A stretch of 64,000 nt of DNA from Marinifilum_A sediminis (GTDB lineage: Bacteria > Bacteroidota > Bacteroidia > Bacteroidales > Marinifilaceae), in contig CANMCX010000011.1 in NCBI GenBank assembly GCA_947496465.1, positions 1 to 64,000 on the forward strand, read 5' to 3'. A program made the position numbers and the translations under genes. Below the pieces are notes generated by a model. The model had not been told where the DNA came from. It searched no databases and worked only from the letters and a program-made list of their open reading frames with translations. This document shows positions 54,276 through 63,227 of this stretch, one piece after another; the first letter of the stretch is position 1, and every line of letters starts with the position of its first letter.

Positions 54276-55664
54276 ATGACATTAATTAAATCAATTTCGG
54301 GAATCCGAGGTACTATTGGAGGTCAAGTTGGAGATGGCTTGAGTCCTCTTGATGTGGTGAAATTTTCAGCAGCTTATGGAACATGGGCTATACGTAGACA
54401 TAATGGAACTAAAATAAAAGTGGTTGTTGGTCGTGATGCTCGTATTTCAGGCGAAATGGTTGACAAATTAGTTGTTGGAACATTAATGGGGCTTGGTATT
54501 GATGTAATTGAAATTGGATTGGCATCTACACCTACTACAGAATTGGCAGTAACGGAAGAAAATGCTCATGGAGGTATTATTCTTACAGCAAGTCATAACC
54601 CAAAACAATGGAATGCGCTTAAATTATTGAACGAAAAGGGTGAATTCTTGAATGATGATGATGGAAAATTAGTTCTTTCTATTGCAGATAGAGAAGATTT
54701 TCAATTTGCCGAAGTAGATGATTTAGGAAAAGTAACTTATGTTGATGATTACAATCAAAAGCACATTGATCATGTAATGTCATTGGATTTGGTAGATGTT
54801 GAGGCAATAAAGAAAGCTAATTTTTCTGTTGCTATTGATGCGGTAAATTCGGTTGGTGGAATTGCAATTCCTCAATTGTTAAAAGCATTAGGTGTGCAAA
54901 ATGTTGTAGAATTGTACTGTGAGCCAAATGGACAATTCCCTCATAATCCGGAACCACTTCCTGAGAATTTGACTGAAATTGCGAATGTAATGAAGCAAGG
55001 AAAAGCTGATTTAGGTTTTGTGGTGGATCCTGATGTAGATCGATTGGCAATTGTGAATGAAGATGGAAGCATGTTTGGTGAAGAGTATACTTTGGTAGCT
55101 TGTGCGGATTACGTGTTGGCTAATACTCCTGGAAATACGGTATCAAACCTTTCTTCAACCAGAGCTCTTCGCGATGTAACCGAGAAACACAATGGAAGCT
55201 ACGAAGCATCAGCAGTAGGTGAGGTAAATGTGGTGACTAAGATGAAAGCTAGCAATGCTATTATTGGTGGTGAAGGTAACGGTGGTATTATTTATCCAGA
55301 GAGTCATTATGGTAGAGATGCATTGGTTGGTGTAGCTTTATTTTTAACTCACTTGGCAAAAACTGGTAAAAAAGCATCTGAGCTGAGAGCGAGCTATCCA
55401 AACTATTTTATTTCTAAAAATAAGATACAATTAACACCGGAAATTGATGTTGATGCTGTTTTGGTAGCTATGAAAGAAAAATATCAACATGAAAATGTAA
55501 ACGATATTGATGGTGTAAAAATTGATTTTGCCAATGAATGGGTTCATTTGAGAAAATCTAATACCGAACCAATCATTCGTATTTATTCGGAGAGTGAAAA
55601 TGAAAAAACAGCTAATGAATTAGCTGAAAAAATCATTTCAGAGATAAAAGAAATAATAAAATAG
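54276..55664 (+). CDS. glmM: Phosphoglucosamine mutase-type phosphohexomutase
   Basis: 462 residues of the alpha-D-phosphohexomutase family. Phosphoserine loop ILTASHNPKQWNALK with Ser106, metal loop VDPDVDRLA (~247-255), sugar-binding loop GGEGNGGI (~330-337) and phosphate loop RKSNTEPIIRIYSE near the C-terminus. GlmM converts glucosamine-6-P to glucosamine-1-P for wall and LPS precursors. The ASHNPKQWNALK variant is typical of Bacteroidota members; a phosphomannomutase-type specificity cannot be fully excluded. Confidence 0.88.
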   Translation: MTLIKSISGIRGTIGGQVGDGLSPLDVVKFSAAYGTWAIRRHNGTKIKVVVGRDARISGEMVDKLVVGTLMGLGIDVIEIGLASTPTTELAVTEENAHGGIILTASHNPKQWNALKLLNEKGEFLNDDDGKLVLSIADREDFQFAEVDDLGKVTYVDDYNQKHIDHVMSLDLVDVEAIKKANFSVAIDAVNSVGGIAIPQLLKALGVQNVVELYCEPNGQFPHNPEPLPENLTEIANVMKQGKADLGFVVDPDVDRLAIVNEDGSMFGEEYTLVACADYVLANTPGNTVSNLSSTRALRDVTEKHNGSYEASAVGEVNVVTKMKASNAIIGGEGNGGIIYPESHYGRDALVGVALFLTHLAKTGKKASELRASYPNYFISKNKIQLTPEIDVDAVLVAMKEKYQHENVNDIDGVKIDFANEWVHLRKSNTEPIIRIYSESENEKTANELAEKIISEIKEIIK

Positions 55665-55685
55665 ATCTTTAGAGATTTTGTTATG

Positions 55686-55720
55686 AAAAGTGTAGCCGGT
55701 TTTCCGGCTACACTTTTTTT
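55686..55720 (+). terminator. Intrinsic terminator after glmM
   Basis: A 14-bp perfect stem (55686-55699 with 55704-55717), TTTT loop, then T-run. Confidence 0.95.
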
Positions 55721-55778
55721 CTTTATAAAAGAAAAATTTCCGTAATCGTTTGCGTTTTATTCAGCCTGCACTTTAAGC

Positions 55779-55800
55779 GGTGAAAAATCTTTTTTTCACC
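55779..55800. repeat. Inverted repeat in the glmM-mdh gap
   Basis: GGTGAAAAA and TTTTTCACC form a nine-bp dyad with a 4-nt spacer. In the 438-bp gap between glmM and mdh the only other signals are the glmM terminator and the mdh −7 box. Confidence 0.5.
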
Positions 55801-56025
55801 TCAGTTTTCCTTCTCTATTTTTAATGGAATTTTGCACCAAACCAAGGCGTGTATTAACAGACCCGAATATCGTTTATTGCATGAAAGTCTTGTATGGGTG
55901 TTTTTACCCAATTTTCAAATCTCTAAATATATCAGAAAGTAGATGTTTATTTTCAATTTTTTATATATTTAAGGAATACTGTTGAAAAGCAGGTCTTTTT
56001 CTAAATTATAATTCGGCAATCTGTC

Positions 56026-56033
56026 TATATTTG
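56026..56033 (+). promoter_or_regulatory. −7 box before mdh
   Basis: TATATTTG matches TAnnTTTG, about 70 nt upstream of the mdh ATG. A −33 TTTG element is not clear. Confidence 0.5.
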
Positions 56034-56102
56034 TCGGTGTAATAAAGAAAAAATTCCTCATTAAGAAACGAATATAATTATATAATCAAAGATTAAAGCC
56101 TT

Positions 56103-57041
56103 ATGAAAATTACCGTTGTAGGTGCAGGAAATGTGGGAGCAACCTGTGCAAATTGCATTGCTCAAAAAGAATTGGCAAACGAAGTAATTCTTGTAGATAT
56201 TAAAGAAGGATTGGCAGAAGGAAAAGCCCTTGATATGTGGCAGACAGCTCCTATCAATTACTATGATACAAGAGTAAAAGGTGTAACTAATGATTATTCT
56301 GCGACAGCTGGTTCTGAAGTGGTTGTAATTACTTCTGGTTTACCACGTAAACCTGGTATGAGTCGTGATGACTTAATTTCAATTAATGCAGGTATTGTAA
56401 AATCTGTAACTGAAAATGTAATTCAGCACTCTCCAGATGCTATTATTATCATTGTATCTAATCCATTAGATGTAATGACTTATGCAGCTTTCTTGACTGC
56501 TAAAAAAGCATCGAACAAAGTATTTGGTATGGCTGGTGTATTGGATACAGCTCGTTACCGCGCATTCCTTGCGGAAGAATTAAATGTATCGCCTAAGGAT
56601 ATTCAGGCATTGCTAATGGGTGGTCACGGTGATACTATGGTTCCACTTCCACGTTATACTACAGTTGCTGGTATTCCTGTAACCGATTTGATCGAAGAAG
56701 ACAAATTGAATGCAATTATCGAAAGAACTAAATTTGGTGGTGGTGAGTTGGTGAACCTTATGGGAACATCTGCTTGGTATGCTCCAGGTGCTGCTGCTGC
56801 TCAAATGGTAGAAGCTATTGTTCGCGATCAGAAGAGAATTTTCCCTGTTTGTGCATTACTAAACGGAGAGTACGGTTTGAAAGATATCTACTTAGGAGTT
56901 CCTGTAAAACTTGGAAAGAACGGTATCGAAGAAATTATCGAAGTTAAATTAAACGAAGCTGAGATGGAATTGTTGAAAGATTCAGCAGAAGCCGTTAAAT
57001 CAGTGATGAAAGTTTTAGATGAAATGAATATTATTGCCTAA
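56103..57041 (+). CDS. mdh: Malate dehydrogenase
   Basis: 312 residues, LDH-like MDH type. NAD motif GAGNVGATCA (~7-16) with acidic Asp32; substrate arginines in GLPRKPGMSRDDL (Arg82, Arg88); catalytic His175 in LMGGHGDTMVPL. Arg82 and the PRKPGMSRDDL loop indicate malate rather than lactate as substrate. It interconverts malate and oxaloacetate. Monocistronic with a terminator. Confidence 0.95.
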   Translation: MKITVVGAGNVGATCANCIAQKELANEVILVDIKEGLAEGKALDMWQTAPINYYDTRVKGVTNDYSATAGSEVVVITSGLPRKPGMSRDDLISINAGIVKSVTENVIQHSPDAIIIIVSNPLDVMTYAAFLTAKKASNKVFGMAGVLDTARYRAFLAEELNVSPKDIQALLMGGHGDTMVPLPRYTTVAGIPVTDLIEEDKLNAIIERTKFGGGELVNLMGTSAWYAPGAAAAQMVEAIVRDQKRIFPVCALLNGEYGLKDIYLGVPVKLGKNGIEEIIEVKLNEAEMELLKDSAEAVKSVMKVLDEMNIIA

Positions 57042-57064
57042 TCAATTCATTTTATTAAAGGTAG

Positions 57065-57098
57065 GAGGTTGTCTCGTTTGAGATGACCTCTTTTTTTG
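57065..57098 (+). terminator. Intrinsic terminator after mdh
   Basis: GAGGTTGTCTC region pairs with AGATGACCTC (with wobbles), then a seven-T run. Confidence 0.85.
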
Positions 57099-57177
57099 TG
57101 CTTTTTTGTAGCTTTTTTAATCAAAATTTGTTTTTGATTTTGTTTACCAATAGTAGTGTAAATGTCTCTTGTTTTGG

Positions 57178-57185
57178 TATATTTG
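57178..57185 (+). promoter_or_regulatory. −7 box before the retropepsin-like gene
   Basis: TATATTTG matches TAnnTTTG, 22 nt before the ATG at 57208, implying a short leader. Confidence 0.5.
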
Positions 57186-57207
57186 CTATCCTTTGTAAAT
57201 ACAGATA

Positions 57208-57633
57208 ATGAAAATAGAGATTCCCATAGAGATTGTTGAGCTTGAAACGAACAGTTTTCATCTTTTGATAAGATGTAAGATAAATTCTTCTCAGGAAGGT
57301 GATTTGGTGATTGATACAGGTGCATCTAAAACAGTTTTGGATAAAAACTTTGTAGATGTGTATCAAAAAACAGAACAGGAAGAATCTGAAATGCAATCCA
57401 GAGGATTAGGGGAAGGAAGTATCGACACCGAAATGGCTAAAATTGAAAATTTTCAGCTCGGGAGTTTACTAGTTAATGATTTTTCATGCGCACTTATCGA
57501 TTTATCAGGAATTAACGACATGTATCAGCAATATTGCCAACGCAAAATTTGTGGATTACTAGGAAGTGATTTTTTGTTGAATCATAAAGGAATTATTAAT
57601 TATGATACCAAAATTTTACAACTGGAAAGCTGA
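57208..57633 (+). CDS. Retropepsin-like aspartic protease family protein
   Basis: 141 residues with no signal peptide. Asp36-Thr-Gly-Ala39 in LVIDTGASKTVL is the catalytic signature of retroviral-type aspartic proteases, and GLLGSDFLLNHKGIINYDTK is the second family hallmark. With one catalytic Asp per chain, activity would need a dimer. Cytoplasmic; substrate unknown. Confidence 0.82.
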   Translation: MKIEIPIEIVELETNSFHLLIRCKINSSQEGDLVIDTGASKTVLDKNFVDVYQKTEQEESEMQSRGLGEGSIDTEMAKIENFQLGSLLVNDFSCALIDLSGINDMYQQYCQRKICGLLGSDFLLNHKGIINYDTKILQLES

Positions 57634-57713
57634 GAATTGCATTTGATTTTCAAAAGTCTGGAAATGCATCAATTGCTGGATAATATTGAACAAAGGAATT
57701 TGAAAAAAATTGA

Positions 57714-57721
57714 TATATTTG
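57714..57721 (+). promoter_or_regulatory. −7 box before secDF
   Basis: TATATTTG matches TAnnTTTG, 63 nt upstream of the ATG at 57785. Confidence 0.5.
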
Positions 57722-57784
57722 TGCGTTAATTTGAGGGTAAAAATATAATATACCACATAAATAAGAATTTTTAAACCTAAACAC

Positions 57785-60766
57785 ATGCGAAATAAAGGAG
57801 CGATTCGTCTACTCGCTATTGTCTTTGCGTTAGTGAGTTTGTATCAATTGACTTTTACTTACGTAACGAAAAAAGTTGAAAAGGAGGCTCAGGAATTCGG
57901 AGCCGGCGACATTAAAAAGGAACAAACTTATCTTGACTCGATAAGAGGAGAAGAGGTTTACAATTTCTTTTGGCTGAAAAAATACACTTACAAAGAGTGT
58001 AAAGAGTTAGAGTTGAATCTTGGTCTTGACCTTAAGGGAGGTATGAACGTTACCATGGAAGTTTCAGTTGTTGATATCATCAAAGCGATGGCTAACAACA
58101 GCAAGGATGAAACTTTTAATGCTGCAATTGCTCAGGCAAAAAAAATGCAGGCAAACAGTGGTAAAGGATTTGTAACCTTGTTCGGGGAAGCATTTAACCA
58201 AATTGATCCAAATGCTCAGTTGTCATCTCCTGATATTTTCGGAACTCTTGAGTTAAAAGATAAAATTCCATTTGGAGCTTCTAACTCTGAAGTGTTGAAG
58301 GTGATCAAAGAAGAAACTGATGCTGCGATTGATAATACTTACAATATCCTTCGTTCTCGTATCGACCGTTTCGGTGTTGCTCAGCCAAACATTCAGAAAG
58401 CTGATGTATCGGGTCGTATCATTATCGAACTTCCAGGTATAAAAGATGCAGCTCGTGTACGTAAGCTTCTACAAGGAACTGCTAGTTTAGAGTTCTGGGA
58501 AACTTATAGTGCTCCTGAAGTAATGGGTTATCTTAATGCAGCAAACACCAAGTTGGCAGAAATTAATGCTGCTGCAGATGTAACTGTTGAAGAAGCTGAG
58601 GTTGTTGAAGAAGCGAAAGAGGAAGCAAAAGATGAAGATGTTGCTCTTCTTGATAAAATCGAAGAAGGTGCACAAGATTCTTTAGCAAATACTCAAGATG
58701 CTAAAGCGATGGCTAAAATGTATCCATTGTTTTCAGTATTGAATCCTACTCAACAAGGAGGATCATCAAAAGCTGTTGTGGGAATGTCTCACATTAAAGA
58801 TACTGCTGAAGTTAATGATATTCTTAAAATGCCAGCAATTAAATCAAGCTTACCACGTAACCTGAAATTTTTCTGGGGTGTGAAGCCAATTGATGAGGCT
58901 GGAAACGTATTTGAGTTGTTTGCAATTAAAGTTACCAGTCGTGATGGAAAAGCTCCTCTTGATGGTGATGCTGTAACTTCTGCTCGTGAGCAAGTTGATC
59001 AGCAAACTGCGAAATACGAAGTTTCGATGAGCATGAGTGGCGAAGGTGCTAAAGCTTGGGCTCGTTTGACAAAAGATAACGTAAACCGTGCCATTGCAGT
59101 TGTTTTGGACGGATATGTATATACTGCTCCTAATGTAATTGGTGAAATTAAAGGTGGTCAGTCTCAAATTACAGGAGGTTTCTCTGTTACTGAGGCGAAA
59201 GACCTTGCTAACATTTTAAAATCCGGTAAACTTCCTGCTCCGGCACACATTATTGCCGATGAGGTTGTTGGTCCATCTCTAGGTAAAGAGTCGATTGAAA
59301 AAGGTATGTATTCATTTATCATCGCTTTCGTGTTGGTATTGGTTTACATGTTCTTCTTTTACAGTAAAGGTGCTGGTTTAACTGCAAACATTGCGTTGAT
59401 TGCCAACTTGTTCTTTATTTTTGGAGTTCTTGCATCATTGGGTGCTGTTCTTACCTTACCTGGTATTGCCGGTATTGTATTAACAATTGGTATGTCGGTT
59501 GATGCGAACGTACTTATTTATGAGCGTATTCAGGAAGAGTTGAAAGCTGGTAAAGGATTAAGCCTTGCTGTTAGCGATGGTTACAAAAATGCTTACTCAG
59601 CGATTATCGATGGTAACATCACTACTTTATTAACTGGTGTTATTCTTTACTTGTTTGGTGCAGGTCCAATTAAAGGTTTTGCAACTACATTGGTAATTGG
59701 TATTTTCTCTTCATTATTTGCAGCGATTTTCATTACTCGTTTGATTTTTGAAGCTTCACTAGTACGTAACAGAGCAATTACTTTCTCAACTAAGTTTACT
59801 GATAACTGGTTGCGTAATGCTAATGTTAAGTTTTTACAGAAAAGAAAAATATTCTATGTGGTATCTGCTGTAGCAATTACTTTGAGTGTTGCATCTTTAG
59901 CAACAAAAGGATTGAATCAGGGTATCGATTTTAAAGGTGGTAGAACTTATGTTGTAGCTTTCGATGATGCTGTATCTGTTGAAGGTATTGCTCAATCTCT
60001 TGATAAAGTTTATGGTCATGCTCCAGAGGTGAAAACTTTCGGTGGAGACAATCAAGTTAAAATTACTACCAAGTATAAGATTGAAGAATCGGGTACTGAG
60101 GTTGACGACGAGGTTGAAGAGTTACTTTATTCAGGATTGAAACCTTACTTGGCTGATGGTACTACTAAAGTGGATTTCTTAGAGAACAATCGTAAAATGT
60201 CTCAGAAAGTAGGTCCAACCATTGCTGATGATATTCGTACTTCTGCATTTTGGTCTATTTTAGGTGCATTAATCGTTATCTTCCTATACATCATGTTCCG
60301 TTTCTCGAACTGGCAATATGGTTTAGGTGCGGTTGCTGCCTTAACTCACGACTCGATTATTGTATTGGGTATCTTCTCAATTGGATATGGAATGTTACCA
60401 TTCTCATTAGAGATCGATCAGGCGTTTATTGCGGCTATCCTTACAGTAGTAGGTTACTCTATTAATGATACCGTGGTTGTATTTGACCGTATTCGTGAGT
60501 ACTTGGGATTATATCCAAAGCGCGATCGTGAAGAGGTTGTTAACAAAGCCTTGAACAGTACAATGCGTCGTACATTTAGTACATCGCTTTCTACAATGGT
60601 TGTATTATTAGCGATCTTCTTGTTCGGTGGTACTTCAATCCAAGGATTTACATTTGCATTATTAGTGGGGGTTATCGTTGGTACGTACTCTTCTCTATTT
60701 ATTGCATCTCCTATTGCTTATGACACAAGTTTACGTGTTCAGAAAGCAGCTGCTAAAAAGAAATAA
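57785..60766 (+). CDS. secDF: Fused protein translocase subunit SecDF
   Basis: 993 residues joining SecD (~1-660) and SecF (~680-993). SecD shows GLDLKGGMNVTMEVS (~79-93), a large P1 periplasmic region with an acidic Ala/Glu insertion (~255-300), and the helices VLVYMFFFYS and VLTIGMSVDANVLIYERIQEE. SecF shows GIDFKGGRTYVV and GYSINDTVVVFDRIRE. About twelve transmembrane helices. It uses proton motive force to pull preproteins out of SecYEG. The fused form is usual in Bacteroidota. Confidence 0.97.
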   Translation: MRNKGAIRLLAIVFALVSLYQLTFTYVTKKVEKEAQEFGAGDIKKEQTYLDSIRGEEVYNFFWLKKYTYKECKELELNLGLDLKGGMNVTMEVSVVDIIKAMANNSKDETFNAAIAQAKKMQANSGKGFVTLFGEAFNQIDPNAQLSSPDIFGTLELKDKIPFGASNSEVLKVIKEETDAAIDNTYNILRSRIDRFGVAQPNIQKADVSGRIIIELPGIKDAARVRKLLQGTASLEFWETYSAPEVMGYLNAANTKLAEINAAADVTVEEAEVVEEAKEEAKDEDVALLDKIEEGAQDSLANTQDAKAMAKMYPLFSVLNPTQQGGSSKAVVGMSHIKDTAEVNDILKMPAIKSSLPRNLKFFWGVKPIDEAGNVFELFAIKVTSRDGKAPLDGDAVTSAREQVDQQTAKYEVSMSMSGEGAKAWARLTKDNVNRAIAVVLDGYVYTAPNVIGEIKGGQSQITGGFSVTEAKDLANILKSGKLPAPAHIIADEVVGPSLGKESIEKGMYSFIIAFVLVLVYMFFFYSKGAGLTANIALIANLFFIFGVLASLGAVLTLPGIAGIVLTIGMSVDANVLIYERIQEELKAGKGLSLAVSDGYKNAYSAIIDGNITTLLTGVILYLFGAGPIKGFATTLVIGIFSSLFAAIFITRLIFEASLVRNRAITFSTKFTDNWLRNANVKFLQKRKIFYVVSAVAITLSVASLATKGLNQGIDFKGGRTYVVAFDDAVSVEGIAQSLDKVYGHAPEVKTFGGDNQVKITTKYKIEESGTEVDDEVEELLYSGLKPYLADGTTKVDFLENNRKMSQKVGPTIADDIRTSAFWSILGALIVIFLYIMFRFSNWQYGLGAVAALTHDSIIVLGIFSIGYGMLPFSLEIDQAFIAAILTVVGYSINDTVVVFDRIREYLGLYPKRDREEVVNKALNSTMRRTFSTSLSTMVVLLAIFLFGGTSIQGFTFALLVGVIVGTYSSLFIASPIAYDTSLRVQKAAAKKK

Positions 60767-60777
60767 TATTTAAAATA

Positions 60778-61230
60778 TTATATTTCAATCCCTCGAATCT
60801 TTTGATTCGGGGGATTTTTTTTAGAATAAATTGTAAAGAATCTATGCTTACTCATAAGTTTACTTTCGTCATTTTCTGAAGATGGGTTTGTGATAATGAA
60901 TTTACCCCCATTATTTTTTTTTGAAAGGTGTTTCATGATGACTTTACCTCCATCAATTTTTTGCGAAGGTTTTGTGATGATAATTTTACATCTATCATTT
61001 CTTGAGGATGGGTTTGCGATGATGAATTTACCTCCATTAATTTTTTTGGAATGGTGTTTCATGATGATTTTATATCCATCTATTTCTATGGATTGGTTTG
61101 TAATGATGATATTACATCTATCGATATTTGTGGATTGGGCTTCGATGGTGATTTTGTATCTATAATTTTTTGAGGATTGATGTGTACGTATGAACTTATA
61201 TCCATTATGAATTGAATTAGCTTTAAGATT
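60778..61230 (-). CDS. Possible 14-residue-repeat peptide encoded by the 42-bp array
   Basis: On the minus strand one frame is free of stops for 150 codons (61230 to 60781, stop 60778-60780), through all nine units. The repeat is of the form NPSSxNDGGKFIIT; examples are HLSKKNNGGKFIIT and KPSQKIDGGKVIMK. The first ATG is at 61062 (94 residues); no ATG lies nearer the start. No relative is recognised and there is no signal peptide. Coding is unproven; the intact frame is the argument for it. Confidence 0.25.
   Translation of the reverse strand, partial: NLKANSIHNGYKFIRTHQSSKNYRYKITIEAQSTNIDRCNIIITNQSIEIDGYKIIMKHHSKKINGGKFIIANPSSRNDRCKIIITKPSQKIDGGKVIMKHLSKKNNGGKFIITNPSSENDESKLMSKHRFFTIYSKKNPPNQKIRGIEI
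60787..60822 (+). terminator. Intrinsic terminator after secDF
   Basis: AATCCCTCGAATC pairs with GATTCGGGGGATT (one G·U) around TTTT, then eight T. The 42-bp array begins about 20 bp further. Confidence 0.93.
60840..61221. repeat. Degenerate 42-bp tandem array
   Basis: The anchor TTTACC or a close variant recurs at 60859, 60901, 60943, 60985, 61027, 61069, 61111, 61153 and 61195, always exactly 42 bp apart. That gives nine units with no indel. Units resemble each other in groups of three, giving a 126-bp higher-order repeat. It fills most of the 578-bp gap between secDF and tatA. Confidence 0.9.
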
Positions 61231-61319
61231 TTAGTAATACAGAAGTGCTAATTTGTTTGTTTTGAGTAGATCGGTTTAATAAGAATTAAAGTCAATCATC
61301 TCTTATTAGAAATTCTTGG

Positions 61320-61327
61320 TATATTTG
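61320..61327 (+). promoter_or_regulatory. −7 box of tatA
   Basis: TATATTTG matches TAnnTTTG. A start site about seven bases on (~61334) lies after the GTG at 61327 and before the ATG at 61345, deciding for the ATG. Confidence 0.6.
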
Positions 61328-61344
61328 TGAAAAATAGATTTCAA

Positions 61345-61572
61345 ATGGATAGTATTCTTTTATTTATAAGCGGAGCAGAAATTGTAATTGTATTGGTTGT
61401 AATTCTTTTGTTATTCGGATCAAAAAAAATTCCGGAATTGGCTCAGGGATTAGGAAAAGGTATGAAGGAATTCAAACGTGCTGCTGATGATATTAAAAAG
61501 GAAATAAAAGACGAAACGGATATTCTTGAAGATATTAAGGATTTGAAAGATGATATCACAAAGAAATTGTAG
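61345..61572 (+). CDS. tatA: Twin-arginine translocase subunit TatA
   Basis: 75 residues from the ATG at 61345. One N-terminal helix (AEIVIVLVVILLLFGSKKIP, ~10-29), the FGSKKIPELA hinge, an amphipathic helix with GLGKGMKEFKRA, and a charged tail: the full TatA/TatE layout. It forms the pore-like part of the Tat export system. No tatC is in the window. Confidence 0.92.
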   Translation: MDSILLFISGAEIVIVLVVILLLFGSKKIPELAQGLGKGMKEFKRAADDIKKEIKDETDILEDIKDLKDDITKKL

Positions 61573-61621
61573 TTTCAGTTAAATCTTATCTTATCCGTAC
61601 CCGGTAAATTTTTTCATATAA

Positions 61622-62557
61622 ATGGATTATTTGTATTTATTCCTAGGATTTATAATCCTGTTATATAGTGGCGATTTGCTTGTTAAGGGCGGAGTAGCGC
61701 TTTCTTCACATTTTAGAATATCAACTTTGGTAGTTGGAGTTACGGTTGTTTCTTTTGGAACATCGGCTCCTGAGTTGTTTGTTAGCTTGGATGCAGCATT
61801 GTCTGGTAGCCCGGATATTTCCATTGGTAATGTAGTTGGTTCCAATATTTCCAATATTGCATTAGTATTAGGTTTTACGGCAATTTTACTGCCTTTGCCT
61901 GTGCGAAGCAATTCGATAAAATACGATTGGCCTGTCATGATGGGTGCTTCGTTATTATTCTATGTTTTTATTCTAAATCATAAGTTAGAAACTTACGAAG
62001 GAATTATTTTTATAATCCTTTTGATCTCGTTTATGGTGTGGACCATTTGGAACTCGAGAAGGGAAAATAGGGGTTTGGCAGAGGAATTCCCAGAAGCAAA
62101 ACATTCTATTCCAATAGCAGTACTTTTATTGATTGCATCATCGGTAGGACTGTATTTTGGTGCCAATTTATTGGTGGATAGCGCAAAAAATATTGCTATC
62201 GAATTTGGTGTTAGCGAACGTGTTATTGGATTGACGATTGTTGCCTTTGGCACATCGGTTCCAGAATTGGCAACTTCGGCAGTAGCGGCATTTAAAAAGG
62301 AGATGGACATTTCCATTGGAAACATTATTGGATCTAATATCTTCAATATTTTTGGTGTTCTAGGAGTTACTTCAATTGTGAAAAATATTAGGATAACTGA
62401 GGCTATCATATCTTTCGATGTGTTAATCATGCTAGCTATATCAGTACTTCTATTTTTACTAATATTGCCATTGAAAAAAGGAAAACTTCACCGATGGAAA
62501 GGGATACTACTTCTGTCTTCCTATTTTATTTATGTATATTTGGTTTTCATGAAATAG
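61622..62557 (+). CDS. Calcium/sodium antiporter, CaCA family (YrbG-like)
   Basis: 311 residues with about ten helices and the two inverted alpha-repeats of the family: GTSAPELFVSLDAALSGS with GNVVGSNISNIALVLG (~50-85), and GTSVPELATSAVAAFKKE with GNIIGSNIFNIFGVLG (~204-245). The Glu in each GTSxPE motif binds the cation. It is expected to export Ca2+ in exchange for Na+ or H+. 49 nt after tatA and 10 nt before lolD. Confidence 0.9.
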   Translation: MDYLYLFLGFIILLYSGDLLVKGGVALSSHFRISTLVVGVTVVSFGTSAPELFVSLDAALSGSPDISIGNVVGSNISNIALVLGFTAILLPLPVRSNSIKYDWPVMMGASLLFYVFILNHKLETYEGIIFIILLISFMVWTIWNSRRENRGLAEEFPEAKHSIPIAVLLLIASSVGLYFGANLLVDSAKNIAIEFGVSERVIGLTIVAFGTSVPELATSAVAAFKKEMDISIGNIIGSNIFNIFGVLGVTSIVKNIRITEAIISFDVLIMLAISVLLFLLILPLKKGKLHRWKGILLLSSYFIYVYLVFMK

Positions 62558-62567
62558 ATGATTCAAA

Positions 62568-63227
62568 ATGATCAGTGCAGAGCAAATCAAAAAAAGTTTT
62601 GGAGAGGTTAATGTTCTTAAAGGAGTTGATCTGACTATAGAAAAGGGAGAAATTGTATCAGTTGTTGGAGCCAGTGGAGCTGGTAAAACGACTTTGTTAC
62701 AAATTTTAGGAACTTTAGATCGCCCTGATACCGGATCCATTATTTATGATGGAACAGATGTGTCTTTATTAAATGAGAAAGACCTTTCTACTTTTAGGAA
62801 TTTAAATATCGGTTTTGTATTTCAGTTTCACCATTTGTTACCTGAGTTTACAGCATTAGAAAATGTGTGTATTCCAGCCTATATTGCAAAAAAATCAAAA
62901 CAAGAAGCAACTTCCAGAGCAAAGGAGTTGCTTGAAATGCTAAATCTTGATCATCGTTTGGATCATAAGCCGTCTGAATTATCGGGAGGTGAAAAACAAA
63001 GAGTGGCAATTGCTCGTGCGCTTATTAACGAACCTTTGGTTGTTCTTGCCGATGAACCATCGGGGAATTTAGATTCAAAAACAAAACAGGAATTACACGA
63101 GCTTTTCTTTAGCTTACGCGATCAGTTCAATCAAACTTTTATTATTGTGACTCATGATCCGGAATTGGCTGAGATGTCGGATCGACAGATTGTAATTTCT
63201 GATGGATTAATAGAAAAGGATGCCTGA
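62568..63227 (+). CDS. lolD: LolD-like ABC transporter ATP-binding protein
   Basis: 219 residues. Walker A GASGAGKTTLL (~34-44), Q-loop FVFQFHHLLPEFTA (~83-96, a LolD/MacB trait), signature LSGGEKQRVAIARAL (~141-155), Walker B VVLADEPSGNLD. It should power extraction of outer-membrane lipoproteins with LolE-like permeases; one candidate is at 15249-16493. Its last codons overlap the next gene by 8 nt. Confidence 0.85.
   Translation: MISAEQIKKSFGEVNVLKGVDLTIEKGEIVSVVGASGAGKTTLLQILGTLDRPDTGSIIYDGTDVSLLNEKDLSTFRNLNIGFVFQFHHLLPEFTALENVCIPAYIAKKSKQEATSRAKELLEMLNLDHRLDHKPSELSGGEKQRVAIARALINEPLVVLADEPSGNLDSKTKQELHELFFSLRDQFNQTFIIVTHDPELAEMSDRQIVISDGLIEKDA

Noticed and set aside
60890..61165. Plus-strand 91-codon frame across the 42-bp array
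   Set aside because: Opposite frame of the same periodic DNA; the minus frame is longer and spans every unit, so it is the better candidate.
61327..61344. GTG start for TatA
   Set aside because: It lies inside the predicted −7 box/start-site region; ATG at 61345 gives the standard short TatA N-terminus.
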